Notes: a model not told the origin generated them from the sequence alone. A stretch of DNA of 64,000 nucleotides from Pholiota molesta (GCA_014925825.1 JACGCK010000005.1:434001-498000); one strand, 5' to 3'; counted from the first letter of the stretch, positions 34,701 to 46,753 are shown. Program-made: numbers and translations.

Positions 34701-37152
34701 ATGGAACAGGAGCATCCCAATCCTCCAACGCCGAGGTGGAAGCAACTTCTTGGGAAGTTCAGACAGGTATTCCGCCATTCTGGTGACGTCAATCTAGCGC
34801 GCATACGGCGCAGAAGAAAATATACAGATGCCATAGTCCGTAGGTTGCCATTCATCAAGTGAGTTTTGGCACTTTTTCATCGAAGTCGTGCAAACTTTTT
34901 ATCCCATGTCACCAGAGTATCTTTTTCCTCATAGGATATCTATGGATGCTTGCGATACCTGCTCCTTATCTCGGGAGAGGGATATATATTGATGAGAATG
35001 CTCTACAGCCGGGCCAGGTATGTCTGCGCGTTTACTACCGCATTTTCAGTGTTGTGATGTATACTTGCCAGGTTAATACCGACTGGAATTGGGAGACGTT
35101 CATGTTGCTGACCTATATCTCGCGGAATTAGAAAAGGTGCGCGATGGAAACTACACGAGCGCGCAGTGAGCCATGATACCTGTTCAATGTGTTGAATAAA
35201 ACTTACCCTCTTCCTAGACGCGCACAGTGGCTTAGTGAAGAGTTCAACAAACTCGGTATTGCATCATCGACCCAGCACTATTCTTTTACTATGAGCGGAG
35301 CAGTACGTATATTGTGATCTTATCCACCACCGCTGTTTCTTATGATGTCGGTCCGCAGCAAGTAAACGGAACGAATGCATACGCCATTCTTGCTTCGCCT
35401 CGTCATTCTGGAACTGAAGCAATGGTCATCAGTGCATCATGGATCAGCAGAATTGGCGAAGAAGATGGGACCATCAATATTCGTGGTGCAGCCACTGTGC
35501 TAGCGTTAGCCAACTTTCTCAAGCGTGCGTTTTATTTATCTGCCGACTCACGCTTGATTAAAAACTTTCTTCTATCTAGGATACTCTTATTGGGGGAAAG
35601 ATATTGTCTTTGTAATAAGTGATGGATATTTTGATGGAATGCAAGCATGGCTGACCTCGTATCATGACGTCTCACAAGCTGGTAAGTTATCCATAGGACG
35701 TCTAGAAAATGAAAACTTATATCTTGGTAGGCTTACAGGCGGAAGCTTTGAAATACACCTCAGGGGTCATATGGACGGCCCTCAATATTGATTACCCAGG
35801 TCATTCCTTCTCTCATCTAGGGCTTTTCTTTGGTTAGTGAGACAAGAAAATGCATATTCAAACTTCTAACAACTCGCATCTGTAGAGGGATTGAATGGTC
35901 GCCTGCCAAATCAAGACTGATGAATTCAGTCAGCCACATCGCACAGTATACGGGCGGTATTCCTGTTGTTCTTTATGATCATTTGGATCCTAGGCAAGAT
36001 AGCTCCGTCGATATTGCGCCCTCATGGCTACCTAAAACGCTTTATGATATTCCTGATATCAAGACATATCTGTGCCATGGACGGAACGTCATAAGGCATC
36101 TGGCATATCAACTTAACGGCCGCGGGAGTGGAATTCATGGCTTGTTTCATCAGTAAGTCAATACTTGCTTGTCGATATTGAGCCTCAACGTTGTTCCTTG
36201 TCAGATTCAAGATAGACGCCATTACAATATTTGCCGTTCCTGCCAACGGCCCGCATGGATTCCATGCAATAGGAAGGTGGGGCTGAGAACCATAAATTAG
36301 TAATTTAAGGCTCAACATTTTTAGGACTATCGAATCAACTTTGCGCACTATGAACAATTTACTGGAGCGTTTGCACGCATCGTTTTTCTTCTATATCATG
36401 ACTACTCCTCAACGGTTCTTGAAGATCGGACTGTATTTGCCCAGTGCTATCTTCGTCAGTGTAGCCATGATGTTCCATGGCCTCAGTACATGGGTCGATG
36501 CGCCTGGGTAAAGGAGACCAGCGCCGTCGAAGAGGTTAAAGCGCCCGGATCAATAGCTGGCTGGAGAAGAAGAAAGAGACCGACAATCACTACCATATTC
36601 ATCATGATAACCACGCATTCCCTAGGATTCGTCTTGTTCAAAATCATATCAAGCTCTATCTTCGTGAGAAATTATGAGGTATGAAGATGATGTTTTTTGC
36701 GGGATACATTATTGACACAGTATTCCAAGGTCATTTCGCCTATTGTCTTCGTGATATTCTCTTTGATTCCGCTCAATGCGTTAGCATTGCCTAAAGCTCC
36801 GAATAATGACACTTCCCCGCTATGGACAGTATTGAAGGCACTTAATCTTTGCTTTGCTTCGACCGTCATATCTATTGTCACCCTGCTTAATTTCTCTCTC
36901 GCCGCATCTTTGTCAGTTTTGCTGGGCATTCCTCTTATCATTTCCTCGCCTTCCTCGTCAATACCCATACGTGTCCTAAAGTATGTGGCATACTCATTTC
37001 TAAGCCTAGGATGGCTTCTTGTCAGTCGGAAACAGGTGCTAGGTGCTGTTTGGAATTGGGAAGTATTATCAGTGTGGCTCGCGCCGTTTATTTGTACTGT
37101 ATACGTCCCTTTAGTCCTTCAGGCTGGCATAGTCTCCCTTATACCCACTTGA
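34701..37152 (+). CDS. GPI transamidase subunit GAA1
   Basis: The start is MEQEHPNPPTPRWKQLLGK. The first transmembrane helix FFLIGYLWMLAIPAPYLGRG is followed by the luminal M28-like domain: YIDENALQPGQ, QRAQWLSEEFNKLGIASSTQ, AILASPRHSGTEAMVISASW, GYFDGMQAWLTSYH, then EGLNGRLPNQD and MNSVSHIAQYTGGIPVVLYD. Several C-terminal helices end in VPLVLQAGIVSLIPT. GAA1 presents the GPI lipid to the transamidase, so the protein is attached in the ER lumen. Three single-base gaps (35091-35093, 35917-35918, 36506-36508) fall inside conserved blocks and restore family sequence when one base is added. Gap 3 lies at the linker before VKETSAVEEVKAPG. All exon junctions between them agree in phase. Confidence 0.94.
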
Positions 37153-37258
37153 TTGGCAACAGAAAAGTCCTTTTAGACCTTCGAGCTCATCAATCTAGTA
37201 GACAATGTAACGAAACCAAGGCGAAAATATAAATTATTGCAACATGCTAATTCATAAG

Positions 37259-38943
37259 CTACCCAATGTCCATGCCCGAATCCCCAAATAAATCCCCTTC
37301 CTCGTCACCAGCATCGTCGCCATCGTCATTTCCGAGGTTGTCATGATCAGTGTCGTCAATGACATCCATAGATATCCCTTCCTTTTTCATACGCTGCCTC
37401 TCTTTCAGTTCGTCGCGCTGAGAGGTTTTCATCTCCAAATCTGCTGTAAGTTTCTTGAGAGCATCTTCAAACCGTTTCTGATTGTTGTTGTAAGTTATCG
37501 ACTCAAAGCTGTAATATAAATTGACATACCCGGATGAGAGGATTTGCAGAGCTCGCGATCTCATTGCGCTTCTTGGAGACTGCAGCTTCCAAATCTCTGA
37601 TTTCTTCACTCAGCAATTTCTTGGCTTGAGTGTCCTCATCGTCCTCATCTTCGCTGTCCTCTTCTTCACTTTCTTCGTCTTCATCATCTCCGTCACCCTC
37701 TTCGTCTTCATTTTCGAGAGCGAGGTCAAGTTCAGCCGCCAGTTCTTCGTCAATATCGCCCTCTCCTTCCTCGTCTTCATGTTCTTCACTTTCTTCGCCT
37801 TCATCTCCTTCTTCTAAGTCTCCCGGTGTCTGGCCGTCTCCTAAGTCTGATATGGCAGGCGTGGGGGCGTCGAGAGGGGCTTCATGTTCGATTAATTCGG
37901 AATCCGAAAGATCCGGATTGACATTTTCGAGGATATCTATGATGATGATGGTAATGAATAGTTGCGTGAGAGTGAGATCAGATATTATGATAGCATACCA
38001 TACTTGACTTCACTGGCCAGTGAATCTTCGTCTAGAAGTCTCTCCACTTCTTGCTCTACACTCTCTATAGTCTACAACCATGTTTTAATTTTATCCGGAC
38101 ATAATGATGTATGACTTACTCTTCTGTTAACTCGTTTTCGGAACCGTCGTTTTCGTACGTGGTGCAGCGGAGGAGTAATACCGTGGGGCCAAATAAACTC
38201 GTCGATGTTGAAACCCTTTTCCTTCATGACTTGATCCTCGCTTTGAACCTTTTTATCCACGACAAGCATCTTTTTAGAATAACAAGTTCAGTGCATGAAT
38301 TTCCAGACCAAAACAATGGTGCAACCTGACATATGTCTGCAACTTTAAACATTTGCTTGTTATCCACGGTCTTCTGAGATTCGATAACGCATGGAAGGTC
38401 AACAAGCTTTGCAGAGTACGTGTTATTTCCGATGTGAAATATAGCCCGCCGAGAATCTACAGAAAGTTGAATTTAGTAAGGAACATGGGGACCTGTTGGA
38501 AAAGTACCTTTGAACTTGAACCAGACGTCATTGCCAACTTCACGGGACGCAACCGCCTTCCTCAACTTCTCGCAATCCTCTCCTGGAGGCATCCTTAGAA
38601 TAAATTGCTCCTCAAATGCAAGGTCTTCATCGTCTGAATCCAACTCTCTATCGTATTGGCCCAAGAACGACATGCCAGGAGCTTGCGACGCTGCCTTGTC
38701 GCTCAGCTTGAGCTTGAGTTTCGGTTGAAGTTTCGGCCTAGTAGATGAACGTGTCGCGCGTTCCACATTGTCTGCGGGTAATGCGTTACTTGAGCTTCGC
38801 AAACGCGATGTGCCTATGTTTCGTTCAGCCACATTCTTGGGTCTGCTGCCATAGAAAGCTTGAGAGTCGATTGAGCCATTTCGATTGGAAGTCGAAGGTC
38901 CTGCTTCGTTTTCATAATCATCAACGACGATAAGATCGTCCAT
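37259..38943 (-). CDS. TFIID subunit TAF7
   Basis: The start MDDLIVVDDYENEAGPST is chosen over an upstream ATG at 39084 because family members begin near the TAFII55 domain. The domain itself reads LAFEEQFILRMPPGEDCEKL, VWFKFKDSRRAIFHIGNNTY, SAKLVDLPCVIESQKTVDNK, MFKVADICQMLVVDKKV and FIWPHGITPPLHHVRKRRFR. This RMPP...YSAKLVDLPCIVES pattern is diagnostic of TAF7, which binds TAF1 in TFIID and gates its acetyltransferase. An acidic D/E tract follows (37.6-37.9 kb), then a C-terminal coiled coil (RFEDALKKLTADLEMKTSQ) and an acidic tail. The last intron joins in phase. Confidence 0.95.
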
Positions 38944-39260
38944 AATTGGGGCGGATACCAGAGGGGTGAAGAATCGAAACTGGCTGGAAAGGCAGTTGGT
39001 ATGGTGGTATGGCTTTAAGTTAAGCAGCGAAGTTGCGAACACCTGCAGTCCTGCGCTCCGAGTCGCAATTGAGTGGCTGGTCATGTGATCACTGAGTTTA
39101 GCGCCTACTTAGCGCTCACCGCATCCACACTTCAGAACTCCAGTATTCCTGATATTTCAATTCTTCAGGTAATATTGGTATAAACGATAATTTTAAATTA
39201 CAAGTATGAATTATTAGGATAGCTTGGGTTAGTCATAAATCTTGCTTGTGAATGGATGCA

Positions 39261-40609
39261 TCAGTTTTCTACCTCTTCTACTGTTTCTGACTTGACATCG
39301 CCTTCGCCGTTGTGTTCTTTAGCAGGGATCCATTCTACATATTTGGGAAGGACAACCACAAGATATGCTGCAAATGATCCAAGAACAAGACCGAAGAAAC
39401 CCCAACGAAGTCGAGCATCCTTGATATCTTCAGGCGACAGTTCTCTTTTGACAGTTTTCGGTGGCCATGATGGAACCATTGGAACGAGATCCCAGAATGA
39501 AGATAACATGGAGGTGGTTGAGACTGGCTGCTTTCCTTCCCCAAAGGCCTCATTGAATGTTCTTCTTGCGTGCGATATGAGTGTAGGATAGGACTCAGTG
39601 ATGAGATCTTTGAGGAGTGTATCAGGGTAAGGTGGATCAACTAAAAGAACAATGTGGGCAGCGATAATGACATCAACAGAGGAATGCCTATAAAATAAAT
39701 TAATAGGCCGTTTCTTTTGTCGTAGAAGGTTACTAACTGGTCTTGAAAGATGAAGCTTTTGCCATCCAGTAACTCCTGATATATATCAAGCTCTGTGCGG
39801 GCCTTGTCAAGTATCTTATAAATTGTAAGAAACGAGCCAAACGTGAATTATTCGTAACACACTTTTTCTCTTTCAAATGCCCTTGAAAGCGTAGGATTTG
39901 ATTTAATGTCTTCCTTTTTATTTTTAGCGGGTGTAGTATCTCTGGGGAAGGGTGAATCTACAGGAGTTTCTTCCGCGAAAGGTTTCCATAGCCCAGCAGC
40001 AAGCAGTCTTTGATGGTAACTGTCGCGTATTCTTGTCGGAACGTAGTACTTCTGTGGTACTGGAAACATAGAAGCGAGGGTGATACCAGTAAGCTTTGAC
40101 CAGTTCTCTTTGTTCGAGTAGAGATAGTGGTACTAAAATGAATTATAACAAAGCAAAATGTTCGAATTGATTCCCCGGCTCACCACAAGGTCTCCCAGGT
40201 GCGATTCGGCATGTGCCAGCCATGCAATTCGTTGTGCCTTTTCCCGGGGAGAGAGATTGGCATCAAGATTGGAATTAGGATAAGTCTTTGGACCCGAAGT
40301 GCGAAGTCCTGACACATATTTCACAATTGAAGGAAACGATCCGACGGTATATTGTTCATGAACTAGGAATGGCAACTGTCCTAGTGATAGAACATTCGGT
40401 GAGCGCTCAGTAAGGGAGAGAGTCTTACTTCACACACCCGTTGGAGATGAATCTGGATTTGAACATTCCGATATAATGAAGTTGCCTGGAACTGCTAATT
40501 GCAAGTAGAGTACCGCTGCGACACAAAGCGGGTCAAACGATGGTAGACCCCATTGACCAGGCCAGATGTGAAGGACAAGTTGAGACGAGGTGGGCAGTTT
40601 ACCAGCCAT
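39261..40609 (-). CDS. metaxin/Sam37-like mitochondrial outer-membrane protein
   Basis: The start MAGKLPTSSQLVLHIWPGQW continues LPSFDPLCVAAVLYLQLAVP, the metaxin-type GST N-domain. FLVHEQYTVGSFPSIVKYVS, EKAQRIAWLAHAESHLGDLV, and the C-domain segments YHQRLLAAGLWKPF and ILDKARTELDIYQELLDGKS follow. HSSVDVIIAAHIVLLVDPPY and TESYPTLISHARRTFNEAFG complete the fold. One membrane helix (WGFFGLVLGSFAAYLVVVLP) lies near the C-terminus, as in fungal Sam37. The protein is expected in the SAM complex, which inserts beta-barrel proteins into the outer membrane. Phases agree across all exons, and the stop is at 39261. Confidence 0.9.
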
Positions 40610-41073
40610 GTATTCTGGATTGAAAAGGTGTTTTGATTAACAGAGTCTTCTCTCGTCTTGAGATGGGCAACCTGTGGGCAACTGGTGTGAATGAATATTT
40701 GAATCATGTCAGTTCCTGAACGGCCCGTCATCACATACGCGTTGTTTGTCAATGTTTGTTGAGTGCAACCGAAACTCTCGCAATACTTACCCCTAGATTG
40801 AATAATTCAAATCAAATATCAGCTAATTTTACATATCAACTTTTGTAATTTACACGATAACTAACTACACTACAACTAATAGTATCTCTTGATGATAGCA
40901 AAGAGAGCAAAAACATACAGCGAAAGCAGACAATCAACCAAAGAAAGCAATAAACAGCATAGTTAGTATAGCAAACGAATTTAAATAGCAGATGTAACGT
41001 TCCAAAACCGCATACGAGCATAAAATAAACATACGAAATCAGACAGCTTGCAAGGAAATGGCTCGCCACGGAG

Positions 41074-42755
41074 CTAAGCACTGGGAGGAGTGTTGGAATC
41101 GTCTCTATTAAATCCCTGGAAATTGCAAGGCGCCTTTGGATGCGAATCAAACGAAGGTTGTCCGGTCCAGCTGGACGCCCTCTTCGATTCAGGCTGACTT
41201 TGCGAAACAGTTGCCTGAAAATTTGACATTGAGGATAGTCCTACAAAGAAGTGAATGAAAACATACAGGAGGGTTGGTCGCCGAGACAGCACGAGATTTA
41301 GAAGCTTTACGAGCGGTTGTCCTTGAACTTTTACATGACGTCGAAGCTTGGATTTGAGAACTCGAAGACTCTGCGGGCGCATGATAGAGCTCCACAAATC
41401 TTGCATACGATGGATCTTCCCTATAGTTGGGAGGAAGACTGGTCAACATTTCTTGATGTACCCGATGTGATATTATCGCAGAATCAAAGGGAAGTGGCAT
41501 GTCTTTACCGGAGCCCGTCGGAAAGCTGGGGGTCGCCTCTCCACCGCCAGATTGGGATAGGTAGGAGTCAACCCCCGATTGCTGCTGAGAAAATATTGAA
41601 GTAATGGGTACATGAGATGATACTCCAGGTGTCAGGTTATCCGGAGTAGGCACATCTGAAATGTTCGCTGTCGCAACCGTACCAGATCGTAAAGGAATCT
41701 GAGGGGGATCAATACCCTGTGTTTGGTCAGGAGATGTGTATGAGGATGTTATGAAAGTCGAGGAATGTCGTAATTTTTGCTTCTTCCTGGCAGGAGCATC
41801 ATGTGCCTCCGTTGCCTCTGCACTTTGAGCTACAGGTGTCTCGCTTGGCTGGAAGAAATTTGCCAAGATGGCAGAGTTGAGATCTGTTGACCCACCGTCA
41901 TGGTCATGGAATTCAAATGTTCTGCGAGGTAAATATATATAAGCATTTGATTGCGATCAAGAATAATGTTCACTCGCCTTGAGAGCGATAACGAAAAATG
42001 AATGTAACGAATGTCTTGGGTGGAGAACCAGAATGAGCGTCGTATTCGGCAGGTGCCAATTTCCAGGTAAGTGGTAATCGAGGCTCCGTTGGCTCCTCCT
42101 CACCAAAGCTAGATGGCGGGATGGCTGTAAGTATAAGAAACGAGGCCGTCGACATTCAAACAGACGCACCCAACATGAAAACCACCAATGGCTTTGCGTT
42201 TTCCTAGGAGCGCATCCGATGGCAAATGCCTTGAATCTTTAACGGGGGCAGGAGCCTCCAATCTAACACGTTTGACCTTTAGCGTTATGATCCCAGCATC
42301 CGGTGATATGTCTGTACTGGACAATCCTATAATAGCGCATTGAACATCAGTAAATGCGCAGAAAAGGAAAATAATGTAATGCCACCACCTTCGATTTGGT
42401 CTTTAAACACAAAAGGCCTTTGTGCATTTCCTGTCACCCTCGCCCCACTTCTGCAAGCTGTGCCGACGCCATACAAGATCTTCCCTGGCACCCTACAGCC
42501 ATCCAATGTAATAAAAGTACAAATCCCAGCACTTCCATCAAGATTTGTCCACCAAACGGTGAATTTCTGGAGGAAAGTCAGAGCTGTCAGGTCCATAGAC
42601 AAAGAACATCATGAAGATGCACAGACCTGCCCTGCCACTCCAGCAACGAAACATGACACAGTGTTCGTTTCGTAATCGGCGGTTACAGAGTGTTCTAGGA
42701 GGTTGACATTGTTACTTGTAATCCATGCACAGATTCCGTGATGTATCAAGGGCAT
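41074..42755 (-). CDS. DUF7918-like basidiomycete protein
   Basis: The start MPLIHHGICAWITSNNVNLL leads to LEHSVTADYETNTVSCFVAG, KFTVWWTNLDGSAGICTFIT and LDGCRVPGKILYGVGTACR. These form the beta-rich domain repeated in many copies in mushroom genomes. Next come ITLKVKRVRLEAPAPVKDSR, LPSDALLGKRKAIGGFHVG and FVTFIFRYRS. The C-terminal 250 residues are Ser/Thr/Pro-rich, with a basic patch (RKKQKLRHSS) that could be a nuclear signal, and KSSRTTARKASKSRAVSATN. The function of this family is unknown. The exon from MANFFQPSETPVAQ to SATNPP joins a last exon ending SNTPPSA, with the stop at 41074. The gene is divergent from the AP endonuclease (261 bp between starts). Confidence 0.82.
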
Positions 42756-42939
42756 CGCGTTGAAAGAGATGCAGGCAAAAAATCGGAGGCAAAAGACCAA
42801 GAAGGGGAGTATCGTCGTAATGGATGCGTTTTCCTTCGGTGCTAAGTTGTGAGGGGAAACAAAGATAGGGCCGAAAGCACGGCACGGCGAAGGGAGCTGA
42901 GTGGCGGGAGCAAAAAAAAAACAGAAGAGATCAAAATCA

Positions 42940-42953
42940 GTGTGTGTGTGTGT
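42940..42953. repeat. (GT)n microsatellite
   Basis: Seven GT units in the divergent promoter between the DUF7918-like gene and the AP endonuclease gene. Confidence 0.9.
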
Positions 42954-42960
42954 TCAACTC

Positions 42961-42966
42961 CACGTG
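42961..42966. promoter_or_regulatory. E-box CACGTG in the DUF7918/AP endonuclease divergent promoter
   Basis: CACGTG followed by ATC. Read on the other strand it is ATCACGTG, the extended consensus of fungal Cbf1-type factors. It lies 51 bp upstream of the first AP endonuclease ATG and 206 bp upstream of the other gene. Confidence 0.35.
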
Positions 42967-43016
42967 ATCGTGCCACCCATTCTAATGAGGCACGTTTTAC
43001 ATAAACCTCTCAGACA

Positions 43017-44526
43017 ATGCAATTCAGGTTGATCTTTCGTTGCACTCGTGTCACTAACTTGCAAGCTTGCTTTTCCACACACACGCGTCTACGGGGAAAC
43101 GCTCAACCAAACTCTCTTGTCAAATTTCTCAGCACCATGCCTCCCAAACGTACATCGTCCAAACGCAAAGTCGAGAGTGACAACGAATCAGACCGCGAGG
43201 AAGGACCCTCGCAATCATCCAAGTCATATAAAAAGGTTCGCAAGGGAAATGGACCCGCTGCTAAAAGCACACAACCGACCAACAAAGTCCTTCCTGTCAA
43301 TATTGTCATTCCTCCGAAGCCGCCGGGAACGACGCGTATAGTCGCGTGGAATGTGTCTGGCTTCGCTGCCAGTTCGAAAAAGGTGACGCGTCTTTACTTT
43401 GGCTACCTAAATAGCTTATCTCTCCCAGGGCTTCAGCCATTATGTGGAGGCAGAAAACGCGGATGTTCTCATCATAACAGAGACGAAGGTGTGTCTCAAT
43501 CTCCGTCGCGGCTTATGTTCATCGAACAACCCTTGTTCATCATGACCTCCAATAGCTCAATCAAGCGCCAAGTGTCCCGGCTCTAAACTCGAGATATTCT
43601 CACCAATACTGGTCCGCCGCTTCTAAGAAAGGCTACGGTACGTTTCTTGTTTCGAGTGTGTGTTACTAGCCACTCATCAAAGCTATCTTTAGCTGGGACT
43701 GCTGTCCTATCAAAACAAAAACCTTTGAAAGTGACAGAGGATATTCCTGGGCACCCTGATCCAGAATCAGTTAAAGGACGCATCATCACGCTTGAATTCG
43801 AAACATGCTATCTCGTCGGTACTTACGTTGTCAACGCAGGACAGGGCTTGAAGGTAAATTGAGTATATGTAATGTATTTCACTAATGAATCTCCGGCGGC
43901 AGACTCTTGAAGAGAAGAATATATGGAACAACCATTTCTTTGCATACATGCGAGAATTAGATAAAACGAAGCCCATTATCTGGGCTGGTGATCTTAACGT
44001 CGCTCCAACAGAACTAGGTTTGTTCATGATTCAGCCTCTTCGATTGAGTCGCTACGAAATCTTGTCTGACTACCTCTCTTGTCAGATTTGGCTAATCCAC
44101 AGTCAAATTGGAATAAAACGGCGGGATACACCGAGGCGGAGACGACAGCTTTCAAGACCTTCCTGTCAGATCCCAAGGATCCTAATGCTCCTAAATTTGT
44201 CGATATCTGGAGAAAACTCCACCCCGATAGGAAAGCTTACACTTACTTCTCCTACCGATTTAATGCTAGAGAAAAAGGAATAGGATGGAGACTCGATGGC
44301 AGTGAGTACATGTATATTTATCCTTGAAAAGGTCAATTAAGCATCTAAAATGAATTCTTGTAGTGGTAATAAGTGAGCGATTGGAGGAGCGTGTCAAAGC
44401 GGTATGTGTAAATCATTCCAATAGTCAAAATACTTGAACGATCTACTATAGTGCGAAATTCGAGACGAAATTTATGGCGCTTCTGACCATTGTCCTGTCG
44501 CTTTGGAGATTGAAGGAACACTATAA
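43017..44526 (+). CDS. AP endonuclease 1 (ExoIII/APEX family)
   Basis: The nuclease core begins PPGTTRIVAWNVSGFAA, then GFSHYVEAENADVLIITETK (catalytic Glu), HQYWSAASKKGYAGTAVLSK, NAGQGLKTLEEKNIWNNHFF, IIWAGDLNVAPTEL (catalytic Asp/Asn), and NWNKTAGYTEAETTAFKTFL. After GWRLDGMVISERLEERVKAC it ends in YGASDHCPVALEIEGTL (catalytic Asp-His). It cuts DNA 5' to abasic sites in base excision repair. Two starts are plausible. Met at 43017 adds 40 residues rich in Arg with no Asp or Glu, a typical mitochondrial presequence. Met at 43137 (MPPKRTSSKRK) gives a basic, probably nuclear N-terminus. The 3' end joins over small exons. Confidence 0.96.
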
Positions 44527-44830
44527 CTTTGACAACGTCGATCCTCTTGAGTATTAATCATTTGATATTACACTTGAACACAACACTCACCCAACCCCTT
44601 AGATCACCAGCCATCGTTTCTTGACTGCGCCTTGGTACATTTTTTGCAATGTTTATATATAACTTTTGAATTTGCCCGAGATGCTTTCTTCATCCCCAAT
44701 TTTTCATAGCAAAAAAATTGCTTGGCAAGAGTTTCAAGGCACTGGGAAATATGCCATCGCCATGAAAGCACCTCCGGCAGATTGTAGAGTATGAAGGCAG
44801 ATTTATATTTATATAAAAAAGGGGGGAAAG
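44527..44830. other. intergenic, convergent 3' ends
   Basis: A 304-bp AT-rich 3' flank shared by the AP endonuclease and thioesterase-like genes. I see nothing else here. Confidence 0.6.
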
Positions 44831-45732
44831 TTACTGGGCAGAACTCGCAGACCCCGTAACGCTAGCCAGAAACTCAGCAACATCGTCAATCTCCTCAGGG
44901 ATCTTGAACCAGTGCCCATCGTTTTCCGCGCCTTCGTACTCCTTCCATCCGACCACCTCAAACCCAACCCCCTTTAGAGTGTCGCGAGCCTGTCGGCCGA
45001 GCCAAACATCAACCCAGACGTCGTCGATTCCGTGGCCCAACCACACCGGCGTTTTCATCACCGCGCCACTAATACTGTTATTCTCGTTCGATTTCTGCCA
45101 CCCAAGAGCGGTCTTGAGCACGGCAAACGGGTTCCCTCCCACATCTTCCCGCTCCTCTTCTTTTGCTGCCGTTGCGCCGAGATGATGTCTGATGTCACTG
45201 GCGAACGGGAGCCAGGTGCTCGCCCCGAAGAACCCCCCCACCCTCTGTTCCAGAGACAAGAGGGTCAGCATCCCCACCGCAGCCCCCTGCGAAATCCCCC
45301 CAGCACAAGCCTCCCCGCATCCCCATCCAGCTTGTCGATCTCGTCTTGGATGACGGTCTTCAGGTAGGCGACAGACTCGGCGATTCCAGAGGTCTGCAGT
45401 TCCTGCTTTTCAGTCGGATCGCTCAGGGAATACACCTCAAACCACGCCGCCATGTCCTCCTGGAACAGGTCGTTCCAGCTTGTCTTGGACGACGGGAAGA
45501 CCCAGCGGAAGCCGGGAAACCGCTCATTCAGCGCTTTGTAATAGTCTGGACAGCTGTCGTCCCGTTCGAACAGCTCCTCGGAGAACTCTGGCCCGGTGGA
45601 TCCGCGACCGTGCAGCAGGATTGCTGTGTGTGTGTGCCGCCGCCCTGCTGCTGGGTGAATTATGCTACGCAACGGGGGGAAGCTGGAGGTGGGGTCGGTG
45701 GGTCGGGGTTGTGTGCTCGCACTCGCACTCAT
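44831..45732 (-). CDS. acyl-protein thioesterase/carboxylesterase-like alpha/beta hydrolase
   Basis: The start MSASASTQPRPTDPTSSFPP is followed by HTHTAILLHGRGSTGPEFSE (oxyanion-hole HGRG), PGFRWVFPSSKTSWNDLFQE and MAAWFEVYSLSDPTEKQELQ. LVLGG is then followed by the nucleophile region, which reads GISQGAAVGML in the correct frame. Catalytic Asp and His appear in PVWLGHGIDDVWVDVWLGR and ENDGHWFKIPEEID. The family removes acyl groups from Cys in proteins or lysolipids. The C6 run at 45296-45301 lacks one base, so the direct frame ends within FRRGLRWGC. Adding one base restores the Ser nucleophile and the rest. The gene is GC-rich relative to its neighbours. Confidence 0.85.
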
Positions 45733-46753
45733 TTTGTCAATCGACCGGGATGGGTTTCGTGTGTGTGCCCGGGAAGTGAAGTAATCAATAAACAATCAAT
45801 GATAAGCAAGGCAATCATTCATGAGGGCAGCTAGGTGGTATCAAATAAATGTGCGAGGGAATGCCGTGAATAATAAGTAGGTGAGACTTGAGGATTCTGT
45901 GAATAAATTGTGGAGGTATGTAGGTACGTACGTAAGGGAAGCAAAGTCGGTTAATGGTCCTGGGTACGTATTGTATGTACATACAATACCCTACGTACCT
46001 ACCTAGGCGAGGGACAGTCACCCACGAATTCCCTCCAAGCAAGAAATTTTTACAATATAAATTGGCCCAATTGCTTGACTCAGACGGAATCGGTGCACTG
46101 ACATCGTACAATTTCAGCACTCACGGCATTAGACGAGCCTTCACAGGAGAAAGTCACTCCAAAGTTATATAAGATATTTTTTGCCCAGTAAGACGATCCT
46201 TCAGAAACACGATATATGTAAGTTGGATTTTAGAGCGGTATGGTTGGCGAGTGATGTTCTGAAAGTTTCAAATGTACTTAATGGTAAGCAAATGGTAAGC
46301 CTAAAGCGCGCAATACCGTATCTCGGATCATCCGGATAGTGCGATGGAAGACGAGCGGCGGACGATAAAAGAGGATAAATGTCTGCAAAGCCGAATCAGC
46401 GTCAAATGGTGAAGAGCTTGAATTGTGCTTGAATAGAATAGCGCCAATATCTTCTCAAGCAAGTTTCAAAAGAACCGAATCCCGAGCGACAGGGCAACGA
46501 CAGGGTATTGCTGTAATCGCTGGCGGGATGAAAGCTTCTTGATAGGAATCATAAAGCCCGTATCTGCCATCTGGTCCTAGATGTTTCTTTGGGGTAGTAG
46601 AGTCATCACATGTACATGGATTTCAGTCAATACTCAAGTTATCAGAAGACCAGGCCCAATCTTCCCATCGGAGTGCCTGAGCTGAGCGCCAACTTTTACA
46701 GAGAAGTCAAGCATTCGGAACCCGAGGCACACCATTTACAACAACATGTATCA
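45733..46753. other. intergenic region with palindromic TACGTA-rich stretch
   Basis: About 1 kb with no convincing gene. From about 45912 to 46005 there is a repeat-rich stretch of GTAC/TACGTA units containing the 16-nt palindrome TTGTATGTACATACAA at 45971-45986. A short open frame across it consists of these units and is not a protein gene. Confidence 0.5.

Noticed and set aside
37610..37820. Separate low-complexity Ser/Phe-rich proteins on the plus strand
   Set aside because: They are shadows of the acidic tract of TAF7.
40840..41073. Possible extra gene in the AT-rich stretch after the DUF7918-like gene
   Set aside because: Only short low-complexity frames with no splice-consistent or conserved sequence.
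45265..45834. Long plus-strand frames opposite the thioesterase gene
   Set aside because: They are antisense to a well supported hydrolase, and their length comes from high GC.
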